Below are positions 51,931 through 62,681 of a stretch of DNA of 64,000 nt, one piece after another (the first letter of the stretch is position 1; each line of letters opens with the position of its first letter). The notes beneath the pieces are model-generated. The model made no database searches, was not told the DNA's origin, and saw nothing but the letters and a program-made list of their open reading frames with translations. This DNA comes from Allorhizobium borbori (lineage in GTDB: Bacteria; Pseudomonadota; Alphaproteobacteria; Rhizobiales; Rhizobiaceae), in contig NZ_JACIDU010000001.1 of NCBI RefSeq assembly GCF_014196535.1, positions 248,001-312,000 on the forward strand. The letters run 5' to 3'. The translations under genes and the position numbers were made by a program.

Positions 51931-53235
51931 TCAGACCCGAACGGGCTGGGCGACACGATCTTCCTGACCGAAGAATTTCAGGTAGCGTTCGACTTCGGCC
52001 GGGTCGCCGGTCGCTTTTTCCGGATTATCGGACAGTTTCACAGCCGGACGGCCATTGGCCTCCGTGACCTTGCAGACGATTGAAATGGGCTTGAGGCCGG
52101 CGATCTCGCTCGGCGCGCAGCCGGCGAAATCGTTTGTGAGGTTGGTGCCCCAGCCGAAGCTCATACGCACCCGCCCGTCGAAATGGCGGTAAGTATCGAC
52201 GATGGCGTCGACGTCGAGGCCATCCGAGAAGATGAGCAGCTTCTTCCTGGGATCGCGGCCCTTCTCCTGCCACCAGCGGACAATCTTTTCACCGCCCTCG
52301 ATGGGCGGGGCGCTGTCAGGCCTGAAGCCCGTCCAGTCCGCGACCCAATCCGGCGCACCGCGCAGGAACGCCGCCGTGCCGAAGGCATCGGGCAGAACGA
52401 TCAGCAGGTTGCCGCCGTACAGCTTGTTCCAGTCGCGCAGGATCTTGTAGGGCGCGGCGCGTAATTCGTCGTCATTGTTGGCAAGGGCTGCCGCCACCAT
52501 CGGCAATTCATGGGCATTGGTGCCGACGGCTTCCAGATCTGAATCCATAGCCAGCAATACATTGCTCGTACCGGTAAAGGCCGGGCCGATGCCTTCCTTC
52601 AGTGCCTCGACGCACCAGCGCTGCCACAGGAAGGAGTGGCGACGACGGGTGCCGAAATCAGAAATCTTGAGCCGCGGCAGTTCGCGCAACCGCTCCACCT
52701 TCGCCCACATCTTGGCCTTGGCGCGGGCATAGAGCACATCCAGCGTGAAGAAGCCGAGATTGCGCATGGCGGCGCGCGAGCGCAGCTCGTTGATGATGGC
52801 GAGTGCGGGGATTTCCCACATCGTCGTATCCTTCCAGCGGCCATGGAAGGTCAGTTCATATTGCCCGTCACGCTTCACCAGTTCGTATTCCGGAAGCTGA
52901 TAGGTGGAAAGCCAGGCGAGGAATTCCGGCTCGAAGATCTGGGCGCGGCCATAGAAGGTGTTGCCGGCGAGCCAGATCATTTCCTTCTTGGTGAGGCGCA
53001 GCGTGCGGGCGAAATCGAGCTGGGCGCGCAATTCGCCCTCATCGATCTCGTCGGCCAGACGCACGGTCTTGGTGCGGTTGATGACGGAGAAGGTGACATC
53101 CACATCCGGATGCAGCTTCCAGATCATCTGCAGCATCAAAAGCTTGTAGAAGTCGGTGTCGATCAGGCTGCGGATGATCGGGTCCAGCTTGAACGTGTGG
53201 TTGAACACACGCGCTGCAATATCCGTCTTCGTCAT
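51931..53235 (-). CDS. pncB: Nicotinate phosphoribosyltransferase
   Basis: PncB makes nicotinate mononucleotide from nicotinate and PRPP for NAD salvage. The 434-residue protein begins with [25 protein letters not shown], and has [15 protein letters not shown] (family histidine region), [22 protein letters not shown] and [15 protein letters not shown]. Length and motifs are normal for the bacterial enzyme. It is transcribed alone between inverted repeats. Confidence 0.95.
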   Translation of the reverse strand: MTKTDIAARVFNHTFKLDPIIRSLIDTDFYKLLMLQMIWKLHPDVDVTFSVINRTKTVRLADEIDEGELRAQLDFARTLRLTKKEMIWLAGNTFYGRAQIFEPEFLAWLSTYQLPEYELVKRDGQYELTFHGRWKDTTMWEIPALAIINELRSRAAMRNLGFFTLDVLYARAKAKMWAKVERLRELPRLKISDFGTRRRHSFLWQRWCVEALKEGIGPAFTGTSNVLLAMDSDLEAVGTNAHELPMVAAALANNDDELRAAPYKILRDWNKLYGGNLLIVLPDAFGTAAFLRGAPDWVADWTGFRPDSAPPIEGGEKIVRWWQEKGRDPRKKLLIFSDGLDVDAIVDTYRHFDGRVRMSFGWGTNLTNDFAGCAPSEIAGLKPISIVCKVTEANGRPAVKLSDNPEKATGDPAEVERYLKFFGQEDRVAQPVRV

Positions 53236-53294
53236 CTGCGCATCCCCCGCGAACTGCGTCGCTCTCCCTCAAGAGGGCAGACTAGGAAATAACC

Positions 53295-53325
53295 ATTGCC
53301 GCTGTCCACCCTCGACAGCGGCAAT
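53295..53325. terminator. Inverted repeat between ghrA and pncB
   Basis: ATTGCCGCTGTC and GACAGCGGCAAT form a perfect 12-bp stem with a 7-nt loop, 4 bp past the ghrA stop. It probably ends the ghrA transcript; the trailing T run is short. Confidence 0.6.
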
Positions 53326-53328
53326 TCC

Positions 53329-54288
53329 TCAATAGCCTGCCGCCGTGTTCACGGTGAACTGCAACGTTTCACCCCGTTCAAAACGCCCGATCTGCTCCTG
53401 CATGAGTTGAAACAGCGCCACCGGCTCGGAAGGAGCTGCCGCATGCGGGGTGATGACGAGGTTATCCAGCCCCCAGAGCGGGCTCGCTTCCGGCAACGGT
53501 TCCACCGCAAACACATCCACCGACGCGCCACCCAGTGTGCCGTCCGTCAGCGCGATATGCAGATCGGCCTCGTTCTGGCTCTTGCCGCGCCCGGCATTGA
53601 TGAAGACCGGTTTGCCGAGCGCACCGCCCTGGCGCAGCCTGCCGAAGAGATCGTGGTTATAAAGGCCGGTGGTTTCCGGGGTCAGCGGCAGAAGGCCAAC
53701 GAGGAAATCCGTGCGCGACAGGAAGTCATTCATGCCGGTGGCATCGAAGGTTTCCATGCCTTCGATCTCTTTCTTCGTGCGCGACCAACCGATGACGGTG
53801 AAGCCGAGTGCCCTGAGCTTGGCGGCGGCATCGAGCCCGAGCACGCCGAGCCCCATGAGACCGACGGTGATTTCCGAGGCTTCCGGTTGAAGGAATTCAC
53901 TCCACACACGCTTCTTCTGCTGTTCCAGATAGGGCAGAACGCGGCGCAGGTGGATAAGGCATTGCAGCACGATCCACTCGCTCATGCGGGTCGTCAGGTT
54001 ACGATCCACAAAGCGGACGATCGGAATATCGGGAATCCCCTCGACCGACATGATGTGGTCAACACCCGCACCGCCAGAGAACAGAACTTTCAGATCGGGC
54101 GCGCGGCGGAAAAGATCAGCATCCGGCTTCCAAACCACCGCATAATCGATGCCAGACAGGTCACGGGCTGCATTGTCCGGTTCCGCCAGATCGATGATCT
54201 CGCGATCGGGGAAAAAGGTCTGGATCGTTTGCTTGAGATTGTCGCGTGCGAATTTCAGGTCGAGAATGATGGCGCTTTTCGCACGCAT
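53329..54288 (-). CDS. ghrA: Glyoxylate/hydroxypyruvate reductase A
   Basis: A 319-residue D-2-hydroxyacid dehydrogenase that reduces glyoxylate or hydroxypyruvate with NAD(P)H. The cofactor fold is VGLMGLGVLGLDAAAKL (about residue 140), the catalytic Arg is in NAGRGKSQNE, and the final His is in VITPHAAAPSEP. The N-terminal part (FSGGAGVDHIM) matches the GhrA subgroup. It follows yejF by 23 bp on the same strand and may be read from the peptide-importer transcript. Confidence 0.85.
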   Translation of the reverse strand: MRAKSAIILDLKFARDNLKQTIQTFFPDREIIDLAEPDNAARDLSGIDYAVVWKPDADLFRRAPDLKVLFSGGAGVDHIMSVEGIPDIPIVRFVDRNLTTRMSEWIVLQCLIHLRRVLPYLEQQKKRVWSEFLQPEASEITVGLMGLGVLGLDAAAKLRALGFTVIGWSRTKKEIEGMETFDATGMNDFLSRTDFLVGLLPLTPETTGLYNHDLFGRLRQGGALGKPVFINAGRGKSQNEADLHIALTDGTLGGASVDVFAVEPLPEASPLWGLDNLVITPHAAAPSEPVALFQLMQEQIGRFERGETLQFTVNTAAGY

Positions 54289-54311
54289 GACAGGCTTCCT
54301 CTGGTCTTTCG

Positions 54312-55943
54312 TTACTGGCTGACAGCCGGGCGGGCTTCAAGATTGAAGGCGGCAGCCAGCAAGGCCTTGGTGTAAGGCTCCTTCGGCGCGGCGAAAATTT
54401 CTGCCGCAGGGCCCTGCTCCACCACGCGGCCGGCGCGCATGACGATGATGTCGTTGGCGAGCGCCTTGACCACCTTCAGGTCATGGCTGATGAAGAGATA
54501 GGCGAGATCGTGACGCTTCTGGAGATCGCGCAACAGATCCACCACCTGCGCTTGCACACTCATATCCAGCGCAGACGTCGGCTCGTCCAGCATCACGAAG
54601 CGGGGTTTCAGCACCATGGCGCGGGCAATGGCGATGCGCTGGCGCTGGCCGCCGGAAAATTCGTGCGGATAACGCCAGCGGGTGGCGGGGTCGAGCCCCA
54701 CCTCGTTCAGCGCCTCCACCACGCGGGCGTCGCGCCCTTCCGCATCGAGCGTGGGCTCATGCACCTGAAGCCCCTCGGCAATGATGTCGCCCACCGTCAT
54801 GCGCGGCGAAAGCGAGCCATAGGGGTCCTGGAACACGACCTGCAGACGGTCGCGCAGCGGGCGCATTTCCTTGAAGGAATAGGCATTGATATCCGCGCCG
54901 AGAAAGGCGATCCGTCCCTTCGAGGAAATCAGACGGGTCAGCGCCAGACCGAGCGTCGTCTTGCCGGAACCCGATTCACCGACAACGCCGAGCGTCTGGC
55001 CGGCGCGCAGCGTCACGTCGATACCATCGACCGCCTTCACATGATCGACGGTACGGCGCAGGAAGCCGGCCTTGATGGGGAACCACACACGAATGTCGTC
55101 GCCCTCCATCACCACCGGACGTGATGTATCGGCACGCGGCGGCTCGCCGCGCGGTTCGGCGGACAGCAGATGCTTCGTGTAATCATGTTGCGGTCGGTTG
55201 AAGACCTCTTCCACCGGTCCGGTCTCGACAATCCTTCCCTTCGTCATCACGCAGACGCGGTCGGCGAACTTGCGCACGATGCCGAGATCATGGGTGATGA
55301 ACAGCATGGACATGCCATGGCCAGTCTTCAGATCGCGCAGCAGTTCGAGAATCTGTGCCTGCACGGTCACGTCGAGCGCGGTCGTCGGCTCATCGGCAAT
55401 CAGGAGCGCCGGACGGTTGGCAAGCGCCATGGCGATCATCACGCGTTGCCGCTGGCCACCGGAAAGCTCGTGCGGATAGGCCTTCAGGCGCTTTTCCGGC
55501 TCGCGAATGCCGACCTGATTCAGCAGCTCAAGAATACGCGCCCGCGCCGCATTACCCGTCATGCCCTGATGGAGTTCAAGGATCTCGCCAATCTGCTTCT
55601 CGATGGAATGCAGCGGATTGAGCGAGGTCATCGGCTCCTGGAAGATCATGGTAATGTCGTTGCCGCGCACCTGCCTCAGCGTGCGCTCGTCGGCCTTCAA
55701 CAGATCCTTGCCTTGAAACAGGATTTCACCCGAGGGATGACTCGCCGCAGGATAGGGCAGAAGCCTGAGGATGGAATTGGCCGACACCGATTTTCCGGAG
55801 CCCGATTCCCCCACCAGCGCCACGACCTCGCCCGGCATGATGTCGAAGGATACACCATCGACCGCGAGCGACGTCTTGCCGCCCTGATGGAAGGCAACCG
55901 AGAGGTTCTTTACGGAAAGAAGCGGCGTTTTCTGTTCTGTCAT
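54312..55943 (-). CDS. yejF: Peptide ABC transporter, double ATP-binding protein YejF
   Basis: The 543-residue protein fuses two complete ABC ATPases of the oligopeptide type: [17 protein letters not shown] and [14 protein letters not shown] in the first half, [17 protein letters not shown] and [14 protein letters not shown] in the second, each with a LxxDEPTxALD Walker B. This fusion, together with two permeases and a large binding protein, is the YejABEF importer, which takes up peptides such as microcin C in enterics. It is 7 bp after yejE. Confidence 0.93.
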   Translation of the reverse strand: MTEQKTPLLSVKNLSVAFHQGGKTSLAVDGVSFDIMPGEVVALVGESGSGKSVSANSILRLLPYPAASHPSGEILFQGKDLLKADERTLRQVRGNDITMIFQEPMTSLNPLHSIEKQIGEILELHQGMTGNAARARILELLNQVGIREPEKRLKAYPHELSGGQRQRVMIAMALANRPALLIADEPTTALDVTVQAQILELLRDLKTGHGMSMLFITHDLGIVRKFADRVCVMTKGRIVETGPVEEVFNRPQHDYTKHLLSAEPRGEPPRADTSRPVVMEGDDIRVWFPIKAGFLRRTVDHVKAVDGIDVTLRAGQTLGVVGESGSGKTTLGLALTRLISSKGRIAFLGADINAYSFKEMRPLRDRLQVVFQDPYGSLSPRMTVGDIIAEGLQVHEPTLDAEGRDARVVEALNEVGLDPATRWRYPHEFSGGQRQRIAIARAMVLKPRFVMLDEPTSALDMSVQAQVVDLLRDLQKRHDLAYLFISHDLKVVKALANDIIVMRAGRVVEQGPAAEIFAAPKEPYTKALLAAAFNLEARPAVSQ

Positions 55944-55950
55944 GACCGCC

Positions 55951-57093
55951 TCACCGGAATGTCTTGCGAGGATCGAAGGCGTCGCGCACAGCTTCGCCGA
56001 CGAAGATCAACAGCGAGAGCATTATCGACATGGTGAAGAAGGCCGTCAGTCCCAGCCAGGGCGCCTGCAGGTTCTTCTTGCCCTGCGCGATGAGTTCGCC
56101 AAGCGATGGCGAGCCTGGCGGCATGCCGAAGCCGAGGAAGTCGAGCGAGGTCAGCGTGGTGATCGAACCCGAGAGGATGAAGGGCAGGAAGGTGAGCGTC
56201 GCCACCATGGCATTGGGCAGGAGGTGGCGTGCCATGATCGTGGCATTTCCGACGCCGAGCGCCCGCGCCGCCCGCACATATTCGAAATTGCGCGCCCGCA
56301 GGAATTCGGCGCGCACCACGCCGACAAAGCCGACCCACGAGAACAAAAGCATGATGCCGAGCAGGATGAAGAAGCCGGGCGGCAGGATGGCGGCGATGAT
56401 GAGCAGGATATAGAGCACTGGCATCGACGACCAGATCTCGATGAAGCGCTGCATCAGAAGGTCGGTCCAGCCGCCGAAATAGCCTTGCACAGCGCCCGCC
56501 GTGACGCCCACCACTGCCGAGCAGATGGTCAACGCCAGACCGAACAGAACGGAAATACGGAAACCGTAGATCATGCGCGCCGTCACATCACGAGCCTGAT
56601 CGTCGGTACCGAGCCAGTTGAGATTGCCGAGATTGCAATCGGGGTCTTCGACGCCCTTCGGATAGGCCGAGCAGCGCTCTTCCTTGCTCATCAACCAGAA
56701 GGGCTTGGTGGGGGCGGAATGGGGAATGTTGGAATTGACGGTGTTGTAGGAATAATGGATCGGCGGCCAGATGGCCCAGCCGTTCGCATTGATCTCGTCG
56801 GCAATGAAGGAGGAGCGGTAGTCGGTTTCGGCGAGGAAACCACCAAATTTCTCCTCCGGATAATTCACCACCACCGGAAACAGGATCTCTCCCTTGTAGG
56901 AGACGAGGAGCGGTCGATCGTTGGCTATGAATTCCGCTCCGAGACTGAGAATGAACAGCACCATGAACAGCCAGAAGGACCAGTAGCCGCGCCGGTTCGC
57001 CTTGAAGTTCTCCAGCCGCCGGCGATTGACCGGCGAGAGGAACGGGCGACGGGGCTTTTCCGTAATCGTGGTCGCGGTCGAGGTGGCGTCCAT
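55951..57093 (-). CDS. yejE: Peptide ABC transporter permease YejE
   Basis: The 380-residue permease has a first helix near residue 38 (YWSFWLFMVLFILSLGAEFI), a long periplasmic loop, and the C-terminal DppC/OppC-type domain with the coupling loop EFLRARNFEYVRAARALGVGN. The long first loop (about 150 residues), with WPPIHYSYNTVNSNIPHSAP, is typical of YejE. It is 1 bp after yejB and pairs with it to form the channel. Confidence 0.92.
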   Translation of the reverse strand: MDATSTATTITEKPRRPFLSPVNRRRLENFKANRRGYWSFWLFMVLFILSLGAEFIANDRPLLVSYKGEILFPVVVNYPEEKFGGFLAETDYRSSFIADEINANGWAIWPPIHYSYNTVNSNIPHSAPTKPFWLMSKEERCSAYPKGVEDPDCNLGNLNWLGTDDQARDVTARMIYGFRISVLFGLALTICSAVVGVTAGAVQGYFGGWTDLLMQRFIEIWSSMPVLYILLIIAAILPPGFFILLGIMLLFSWVGFVGVVRAEFLRARNFEYVRAARALGVGNATIMARHLLPNAMVATLTFLPFILSGSITTLTSLDFLGFGMPPGSPSLGELIAQGKKNLQAPWLGLTAFFTMSIMLSLLIFVGEAVRDAFDPRKTFR

Positions 57094-57094
57094 G

Positions 57095-58189
57095 TCAGAC
57101 CTCCCTCTTTTCGAAGTCGATGCGCGGATCGATCCAGGTGTAGATCAGGTCGGAGACGAGACTGACGACGAGGCCGAGCAGCGAGAAGATGTAGAGCGTG
57201 CCGAAGACGATGGGGTAATCGCGATTGACGACAGCGAGATAGCCGAGGCGGCCGAGACCATCGAGCGAGAAGATGTTCTCGATCAGCAGCGAACCGGTGA
57301 AGAAGGCCGAGATAAAGGCGCCGGGGAAACCCGCGATGACGATCAGCATGGCGTTGCGGAAGACGTGACCATAAAGAACCCGATTTTCCGAAAGCCCCTT
57401 GGCGCGCGCCGTCACCACATATTGCTTGCGGATTTCATCGAGGAAGGAATTCTTGGTGAGGAGCGTCGTCGTGGCGAAGGCCGAGAGCGCCAGCGAAATC
57501 AGCGGCAGCGTCAGGTGCCAGAAATAGTCGATGATCTTTTCCCACCAGGAGAGCTGGTCGAAATTATCGGACACGAGGCCGCGAAGCGGAAACCAGTCGA
57601 AGAAGGACCCGCCGGCAAAAAGCACGATGAGCAGGATACCGAAGAGGAAGCTTGGCACGGCATAGCCGACAATGATGACACCTGAGGTCCACACGTCGAA
57701 GGCGGACCCGTCCTTCACGGCCTTGCGAATCCCGAGCGGAATGGAAATCGTGTAGGAAAACAGCAGGATCCACACGCCGAGCGAGATCGAAACCGGCATT
57801 TTCTCAAGGATGAGATCGATTACCGGCGTGTTGCGGAAGAAGCTTTCACCGAAATCGAAGCGGATGTAGCTGCCCATCATGTCCAGAAAGCGGGTCAGCG
57901 GCGGCTTGTCGAAGCCGAACTGCTTTTCCAGCTTGGCGATCAGTTCGGGATCAAGCCCCTGCGCGCCGCGATATTTCGCATTATCCTGCGAGGAAAAATC
58001 CTGCGTGGCCAGCATGTCGCCGCCGCCGGTCAGACGGTCGGAAGCGCTGTCGCCCTGGCCAGTCAACTGGGAAATGACCTGTTCCACGGGCCCGCCCGGC
58101 GCAAACTGCACCACGAGAAAGGAAATGCCCATGATCCCGATCATGGTCGGGATCATCAGGAGAAGGCGTCTGAGGATATAGCCGCCCAT
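57095..58189 (-). CDS. yejB: Peptide ABC transporter permease YejB
   Basis: The 364-residue permease begins [22 protein letters not shown], a DppB/OppB-type start, and has a coupling loop [29 protein letters not shown]. The large loop after the first helix ([15 protein letters not shown]...) is as expected for YejB. It follows yejA by 120 bp, a gap that may hold an attenuating structure or nothing of note. Confidence 0.93.
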   Translation of the reverse strand: MGGYILRRLLLMIPTMIGIMGISFLVVQFAPGGPVEQVISQLTGQGDSASDRLTGGGDMLATQDFSSQDNAKYRGAQGLDPELIAKLEKQFGFDKPPLTRFLDMMGSYIRFDFGESFFRNTPVIDLILEKMPVSISLGVWILLFSYTISIPLGIRKAVKDGSAFDVWTSGVIIVGYAVPSFLFGILLIVLFAGGSFFDWFPLRGLVSDNFDQLSWWEKIIDYFWHLTLPLISLALSAFATTTLLTKNSFLDEIRKQYVVTARAKGLSENRVLYGHVFRNAMLIVIAGFPGAFISAFFTGSLLIENIFSLDGLGRLGYLAVVNRDYPIVFGTLYIFSLLGLVVSLVSDLIYTWIDPRIDFEKREV

Positions 58190-58309
58190 ACGGTCAGGCC
58201 CTTCCGGTCTTATTCAAGCTGCCATTCCCTTTGCAGAGGATGGTGATTCGTTCGGTTTCATTTGGTAACGGCTTGGCCCGGCAACGCAACCCCGGCCCGG
58301 TGTGCCAGT

Positions 58310-60151
58310 TCACTTGCCCGCCGCCGTCGACCACCACGCATCCGGGAAGCCGGTGCCGTAATAGGGCAGTTCCTTCGCGTGGGTGATCTGGCTGGAATAG
58401 GCAAGGCGCGCCGTATTGCCATAGAACAGCGGCATCACGTAATTGTGGGCGAGCAGCACGCGGTCGAGCGCGTGCACCGCCGGCACGAGTTCCGCCCGCG
58501 TCTGGGCAAAAGTCACCTGACGGATCAACTCATCGATGGCCGGATCGGCGATGCCGACATAGTTCTTGGAACCCTGCTTGCCGACGGAGGCCGACCCCCA
58601 GTAATCCGATTGCTCGTTACCGGGATGCAGCGTCTGTGCCCACACAACCCATGTCACGTCATAATCGAAGGTGCGGACGCGGTTGGTATATTGCGCGGCA
58701 TCCACCGTGCGGATGCTGGCCTCGACACCGATCTTCTTGAGGTTCTGGGCATAGGGAACAGACCAGCGCTCCAGCGTCGGGCTGGACAGCAGGATTTCGA
58801 AGGAGAAGGGCTCACCGGTCCTGGTATTGACCATGCGGTTACCCTTCAATTCGTAACCCGCCTCCTTGAAGAGGGCGATGGCCTTGCGCAGGTTCTCCCG
58901 CGACTTCGTGGGGTCGCCGCCCACCGGATTGGTGTAGGGCGTGGTGAAAACCCGCGCGGGCACCTTGTCCTTCATCGCGTCGAGAATTTCCTTCTCCCGG
59001 CCTTCCGGCAGGCCGGAAGAGGCAAGCTCCGTACCCCAGAAGTAGCTGTCAACGCGTTTGTAGGCCGAGAACGCGATGGTGCGGTTCAGTTCCTCGAAAT
59101 CGAAGGCATAGTTCAGCGCCTCGCGCACGCGCTCGTCCTGGAACTTGGCGCGGCGCAGGTTGGGCGCCATCGCCTGCATGACGCCAGTTGCACGGAAGGG
59201 ATTTTCGACCTCCTCGCGGATGACGCGCCCGTCCTTGACCGCCGGGAAGTCGTAACCCGTCGCCCAGCGCGCTGCCATGTTCTCATACCAGTAGTCGGTA
59301 TTGCCGGCGCGGAAGGCTTCGAACTCCACATCGCGGTCGCCGAAATAGGTGTAGGTGATGGCGCCGAAATTGTTCTGGCCGACATTCACCGGCAAATCCT
59401 TCGCCCAGTAATCGTCGCGCAGTTCGTAGCGGATGGTCGCGCCCGGCGAAAACGCGGCGATCCTGTAGGCGCCGGAGCCCATGACCGGCTCCAGCGTGGT
59501 GCGGGAAATGTCGCGCGGCTTGCCATCCGGGCCGGTTCCTTCCCACCAATGCTTCGGCACGATCGGGAACTGACCGAGGATCTGCGGCAGTTCCCGATTG
59601 TTCTTTTCATCGAAACGGAAGGTTACCTCACGCGGGCCGGTTTCCACTGCTTCGGTCACATGGCGATAATAATTGCTGAAGAGCGGGTTATGCTCCTTCA
59701 ACTTTTCCAGCGAAAAGATCACGTCCGCCGGTGTGACCGGCTGGCCATCGGCCCACTTTGCTTCCGGGCGCAGGCGGAAGCTCACTTCCGAGACATCGTC
59801 CGGATAGGATACGGCCTCGGCGAGAAGACCGTAGGCGGTGGAAACCTCGTCGCCGGATTCCTTCAGCAGCGTATCGAAAACCGCGCCTACGCCGGCGGCG
59901 GCCTCTCCCTTGGAAAGAACCGGGTTGAACGTGTCGAACGTTCCATCGGCGGAAAGGCGGAGCGTACCGCCCTTCGGCGCATCGGGATTGACGTAGTCGA
60001 AGCGTGCGAAGCCTTGCGGGTATTTCAGCGCGTCGCCCAGCGTCACGCCATGGCGCCAGACTTTTTCCTCTGCCCGCGCCGCCGGCACTGCCGCCACAAG
60101 CGTAACCGCCAAGAAGGCCAGCCCCTTCACCATCATCCGCATCAAAGCCAT
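58310..60151 (-). CDS. yejA: Peptide-binding periplasmic protein YejA
   Basis: The 613-residue SBP_bac_5 protein has a signal peptide (MVKGLAFLAVTLVAAVPAARAEE) and the family features YVNPDAPKGGTLRL, FRLRPEAKWADGQPVTPADVIFSLEKL and ALNYAFDFEELN. Its size and the downstream yejBEF genes mark it as YejA. ATG at 60151 is used because it opens the signal peptide and has GGGAAGG before it; an in-frame start further upstream adds a non-signal leader. Confidence 0.93.
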   Translation of the reverse strand: MALMRMMVKGLAFLAVTLVAAVPAARAEEKVWRHGVTLGDALKYPQGFARFDYVNPDAPKGGTLRLSADGTFDTFNPVLSKGEAAAGVGAVFDTLLKESGDEVSTAYGLLAEAVSYPDDVSEVSFRLRPEAKWADGQPVTPADVIFSLEKLKEHNPLFSNYYRHVTEAVETGPREVTFRFDEKNNRELPQILGQFPIVPKHWWEGTGPDGKPRDISRTTLEPVMGSGAYRIAAFSPGATIRYELRDDYWAKDLPVNVGQNNFGAITYTYFGDRDVEFEAFRAGNTDYWYENMAARWATGYDFPAVKDGRVIREEVENPFRATGVMQAMAPNLRRAKFQDERVREALNYAFDFEELNRTIAFSAYKRVDSYFWGTELASSGLPEGREKEILDAMKDKVPARVFTTPYTNPVGGDPTKSRENLRKAIALFKEAGYELKGNRMVNTRTGEPFSFEILLSSPTLERWSVPYAQNLKKIGVEASIRTVDAAQYTNRVRTFDYDVTWVVWAQTLHPGNEQSDYWGSASVGKQGSKNYVGIADPAIDELIRQVTFAQTRAELVPAVHALDRVLLAHNYVMPLFYGNTARLAYSSQITHAKELPYYGTGFPDAWWSTAAGK

Positions 60152-60333
60152 GCCTTCCCGTTCTCCTGAACCGCTTCGCGCCAGAGCATAAGCAAAAGTG
60201 GGGCGAAAAACAGGGGCGTGCAATCACATTGCGCCGAGCACCGCGAAGGTCACGCTTTCACCCCAATCGCAAATCAGTTTATCAAGAAAGCAGATTCCCC
60301 CGGAAGATCGGGGCTCCATAAAGCGGCGGCAGC

Positions 60334-61260
60334 ATGACCTTCTCTCTTTCCCGAATTTCCGGCGCGTGGCAGATGGCCGGCGCGCTTCTTGGCATCTCCA
60401 TCTCGGCGCTCGGCGCCCTGTCGGCGAGCGCCGCCGACAACCCGAAACCGGCCAAGGAATTGTTCGGCGCCGTCAATGCGCCCAGCACCGGCATCCCGAC
60501 ACCCTATGGCTTTTACGCCAAGGGCTGCATCGAGGGCGCGCAGGCGCTGCCCATCGACGGACCGAACTGGCAGGTGATGCGCCTTTCGCGTAACCGAAAC
60601 TGGGGGCACCCCGCCCTTCTCTCCACCATCCAGAAACTGTCGCGTGACGGTGCCAAGGACGGCTGGCCGGGCCTGCTCATCGGCGATATTTCCCAGCCGC
60701 GCGGCGGCCCGATGAAGAACGGCCATGCATCGCACCAGATCGGCCTCGATGCCGATATCTGGCTGACGCCGATGCCGAACCGCCGCCTTTCCGCCGACGA
60801 GCGGGAAAAGATGCCTTTCACCTCGATGCTCGAACCCAACAAGTTCCTGACGATCAACGACAAGTGGACGCCCGCCCATGCCCGCATCATCATGCGGGCC
60901 GCGAGCTATCCGGAAATCCAGCGCATCTTCGTCAACCCGGCCATCAAGAAGAAGCTCTGCGAAACCTGGACCGGCGACCGCAACATGCTTGGAAAGGTGC
61001 GCCCGATCTATGGTCACGACGCCCATTTCCACATTCGCCTTGCCTGCCCTGCCGGTTCCGCCAACTGCAAGGAACAGGCCTCCACCCCGACGGGTGACGA
61101 TTGCGGCAAGAATCTCGCCTGGTGGTTCACCAAGGAACCGTGGGCCGCACCGAAGAAGGACCCGAACGCGCCGCCGCCCAAGCCGCCGAAGCCCGTGACG
61201 CTGGCCGACCTCCCAAAAGCCTGCACCGCCGTTCTGGCCTCACCCGCCGCCACGCGCTGA
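60334..61260 (+). CDS. mepA: Penicillin-insensitive murein endopeptidase
   Basis: MepA cuts DD- and LD-crosslinks in peptidoglycan in the periplasm. The 308-residue protein has a signal peptide (ALLGISISALGALSASAAD) and the M74/LAS metal sites GHASHQIGLDADIWL and IYGHDAHFHIRLACP. Three cysteine pairs in the mature part could form disulfides. The C-terminal tail is proline-rich (PNAPPPKPPKP). It is a single-gene unit with a hairpin downstream. Confidence 0.93.
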   Translation: MTFSLSRISGAWQMAGALLGISISALGALSASAADNPKPAKELFGAVNAPSTGIPTPYGFYAKGCIEGAQALPIDGPNWQVMRLSRNRNWGHPALLSTIQKLSRDGAKDGWPGLLIGDISQPRGGPMKNGHASHQIGLDADIWLTPMPNRRLSADEREKMPFTSMLEPNKFLTINDKWTPAHARIIMRAASYPEIQRIFVNPAIKKKLCETWTGDRNMLGKVRPIYGHDAHFHIRLACPAGSANCKEQASTPTGDDCGKNLAWWFTKEPWAAPKKDPNAPPPKPPKPVTLADLPKACTAVLASPAATR

Positions 61261-61321
61261 AAGCACCGTTAAAGGGCTTGCCTCCCTCGGGCGGGAGCGC
61301 TATTCAATCGGTTGAAACCGC

Positions 61322-61361
61322 GATTGAGCGATGATTGGGCTTTCCCGGCCATCGTTCAATC
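61322..61361 (+). terminator. Hairpin after mepA
   Basis: GATTGAGCGATG pairs with CATCGTTCAATC in a 12-bp stem with one G-T wobble and a 16-nt loop, 61 bp after the mepA stop, followed by TTAATGG. It is a likely mepA terminator. Confidence 0.5.
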
Positions 61362-61462
61362 TTAATGGTTCGGGTGTATTCCAGCACCTGAACCCGGCCC
61401 GCTCCCGGCGGGACCCGCCAGCCCCCTTGCCACGGCGCCCTCCGGCGCGGATTGGATAGACG

Positions 61463-62485
61463 ATGCTCAAATACCCGGACACCGACCATCAGCCCTTTCC
61501 GATCCTGATCGGCGACATCGGCGGCACGAATGCCCGCTTCTCGATTCTGATCGACGCCTATGCCGAGCCGAAGGATTTCCCCGTGCTCAAGACGGCGGAT
61601 TTCCCGAATATCGAGGATGCGATCCAGTCCGGCGTTCTGGACAAGACTTCACTTCAGCCGCGCTCGGCCATCCTCGCCGTCGCCGGCCCCATTGCCGCGC
61701 AGGAAATTCCGCTGACAAACTGCCACTGGGTGCTGCGCCCGGCCAACATGCGCCAGAGCCTTGGCCTTGAAGACATCATCGTCATCAACGATTTCGAGGC
61801 ACAGGCGCTGGCCGTTGCCGCGCTTTCAGAAGACAGCCGCGAGGAAATCGGTTCGGTGGGCAAGGTGCAGGTCGCCTCGCGCGTCGTGCTGGGACCGGGC
61901 ACCGGCCTTGGCGTTGCGGGCCTCGTCCATGTCCAGCGCCGCTGGATTCCGGTCTCCGGCGAAGGCGGCCATGTTGATCTCGGCCCCCGCACCGAGCGTG
62001 ATCTTTCCGTCTTTCCGCATCTCGAGCGGATCGAAGGCCGCGTCTCCGCCGAACAGGTGTTGTGCGGCCGCGGGCTCGTAAACCTCTACCGGGCCGTCTG
62101 CGTGGCCGATGGCGTCAAGCCGACCTTTGGCGACCCGGCCGACATCACCACTGCCGGTCTTTCCGGCAGCGATTCTGTCGCTGTCGAGACGCTTTCGCTC
62201 TTTGCCACCTATCTTGGCCGCGTGGCCGGTGATCTGGCGCTGACCTTCATGGCGCGCGGCGGCGTCTATCTCGCCGGCGGCATTTCGCAGAAGATCCTGC
62301 CGGCTTTGCAGAAGCCGGAGTTCCGCGCTGCCTTCGAGGACAAGGCACCGCATTCGGCCCTGCTGCGCTCCACCCCGACCTACGTGGTGACGCATCCGAT
62401 GGCCGCGCTGGCGGGGCTTGCCGCCTATGCCCGCACCCCCACCAATTTCGGTGTCGCGACCGAAGGCCGCCGCTGGCGCGGCTGA
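61463..62485 (+). CDS. glk: Glucokinase
   Basis: Glk phosphorylates glucose with ATP to feed the Entner-Doudoroff and pentose routes. The 340-residue protein has the phosphate loop [13 protein letters not shown] near residue 16, the sugar-binding [25 protein letters not shown], and [15 protein letters not shown]. It is a standard-length member of the hexameric bacterial glucokinase family. The RIME-like repeat lies between it and the exporter gene downstream. Confidence 0.94.
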   Translation: MLKYPDTDHQPFPILIGDIGGTNARFSILIDAYAEPKDFPVLKTADFPNIEDAIQSGVLDKTSLQPRSAILAVAGPIAAQEIPLTNCHWVLRPANMRQSLGLEDIIVINDFEAQALAVAALSEDSREEIGSVGKVQVASRVVLGPGTGLGVAGLVHVQRRWIPVSGEGGHVDLGPRTERDLSVFPHLERIEGRVSAEQVLCGRGLVNLYRAVCVADGVKPTFGDPADITTAGLSGSDSVAVETLSLFATYLGRVAGDLALTFMARGGVYLAGGISQKILPALQKPEFRAAFEDKAPHSALLRSTPTYVVTHPMAALAGLAAYARTPTNFGVATEGRRWRG

Positions 62486-62530
62486 GCTTCGGCCGCGCGA
62501 AACCCTATGGCCAAACGGCTTCCCAGCCTC

Positions 62531-62640
62531 TATAGAGCTTTTCCGTTCCAAAGACTGCGACGGAAAAGCTCTATCTGTTTGTTCAGACGCGATTCCGGAC
62601 GCAAAACCGCTACGCACTTTTGCTGAAATTGCTCTGGACG
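62531..62640. repeat. RIME-like intergenic mosaic repeat
   Basis: A perfect 14-bp inverted repeat (TAGAGCTTTTCCGT, 62533-62546, with its complement at 62560-62573) is followed by a segment with GCAAAACCGCTACGCACTTT, a sequence style repeated between genes in Rhizobiaceae genomes. I recall the type but cannot check copy number here. The hairpin could also stop glk transcription. Confidence 0.55.
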
Positions 62641-62681
62641 CGGCGGCAAAGCATCTGAACCCACAGGAAGGTTTCGCGCCC

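Noticed and set aside
58262-60169. Plus-strand open frame of about 635 codons
   Set aside because: It is the mirror of yejA, with no ribosome site and no recognisable domain.
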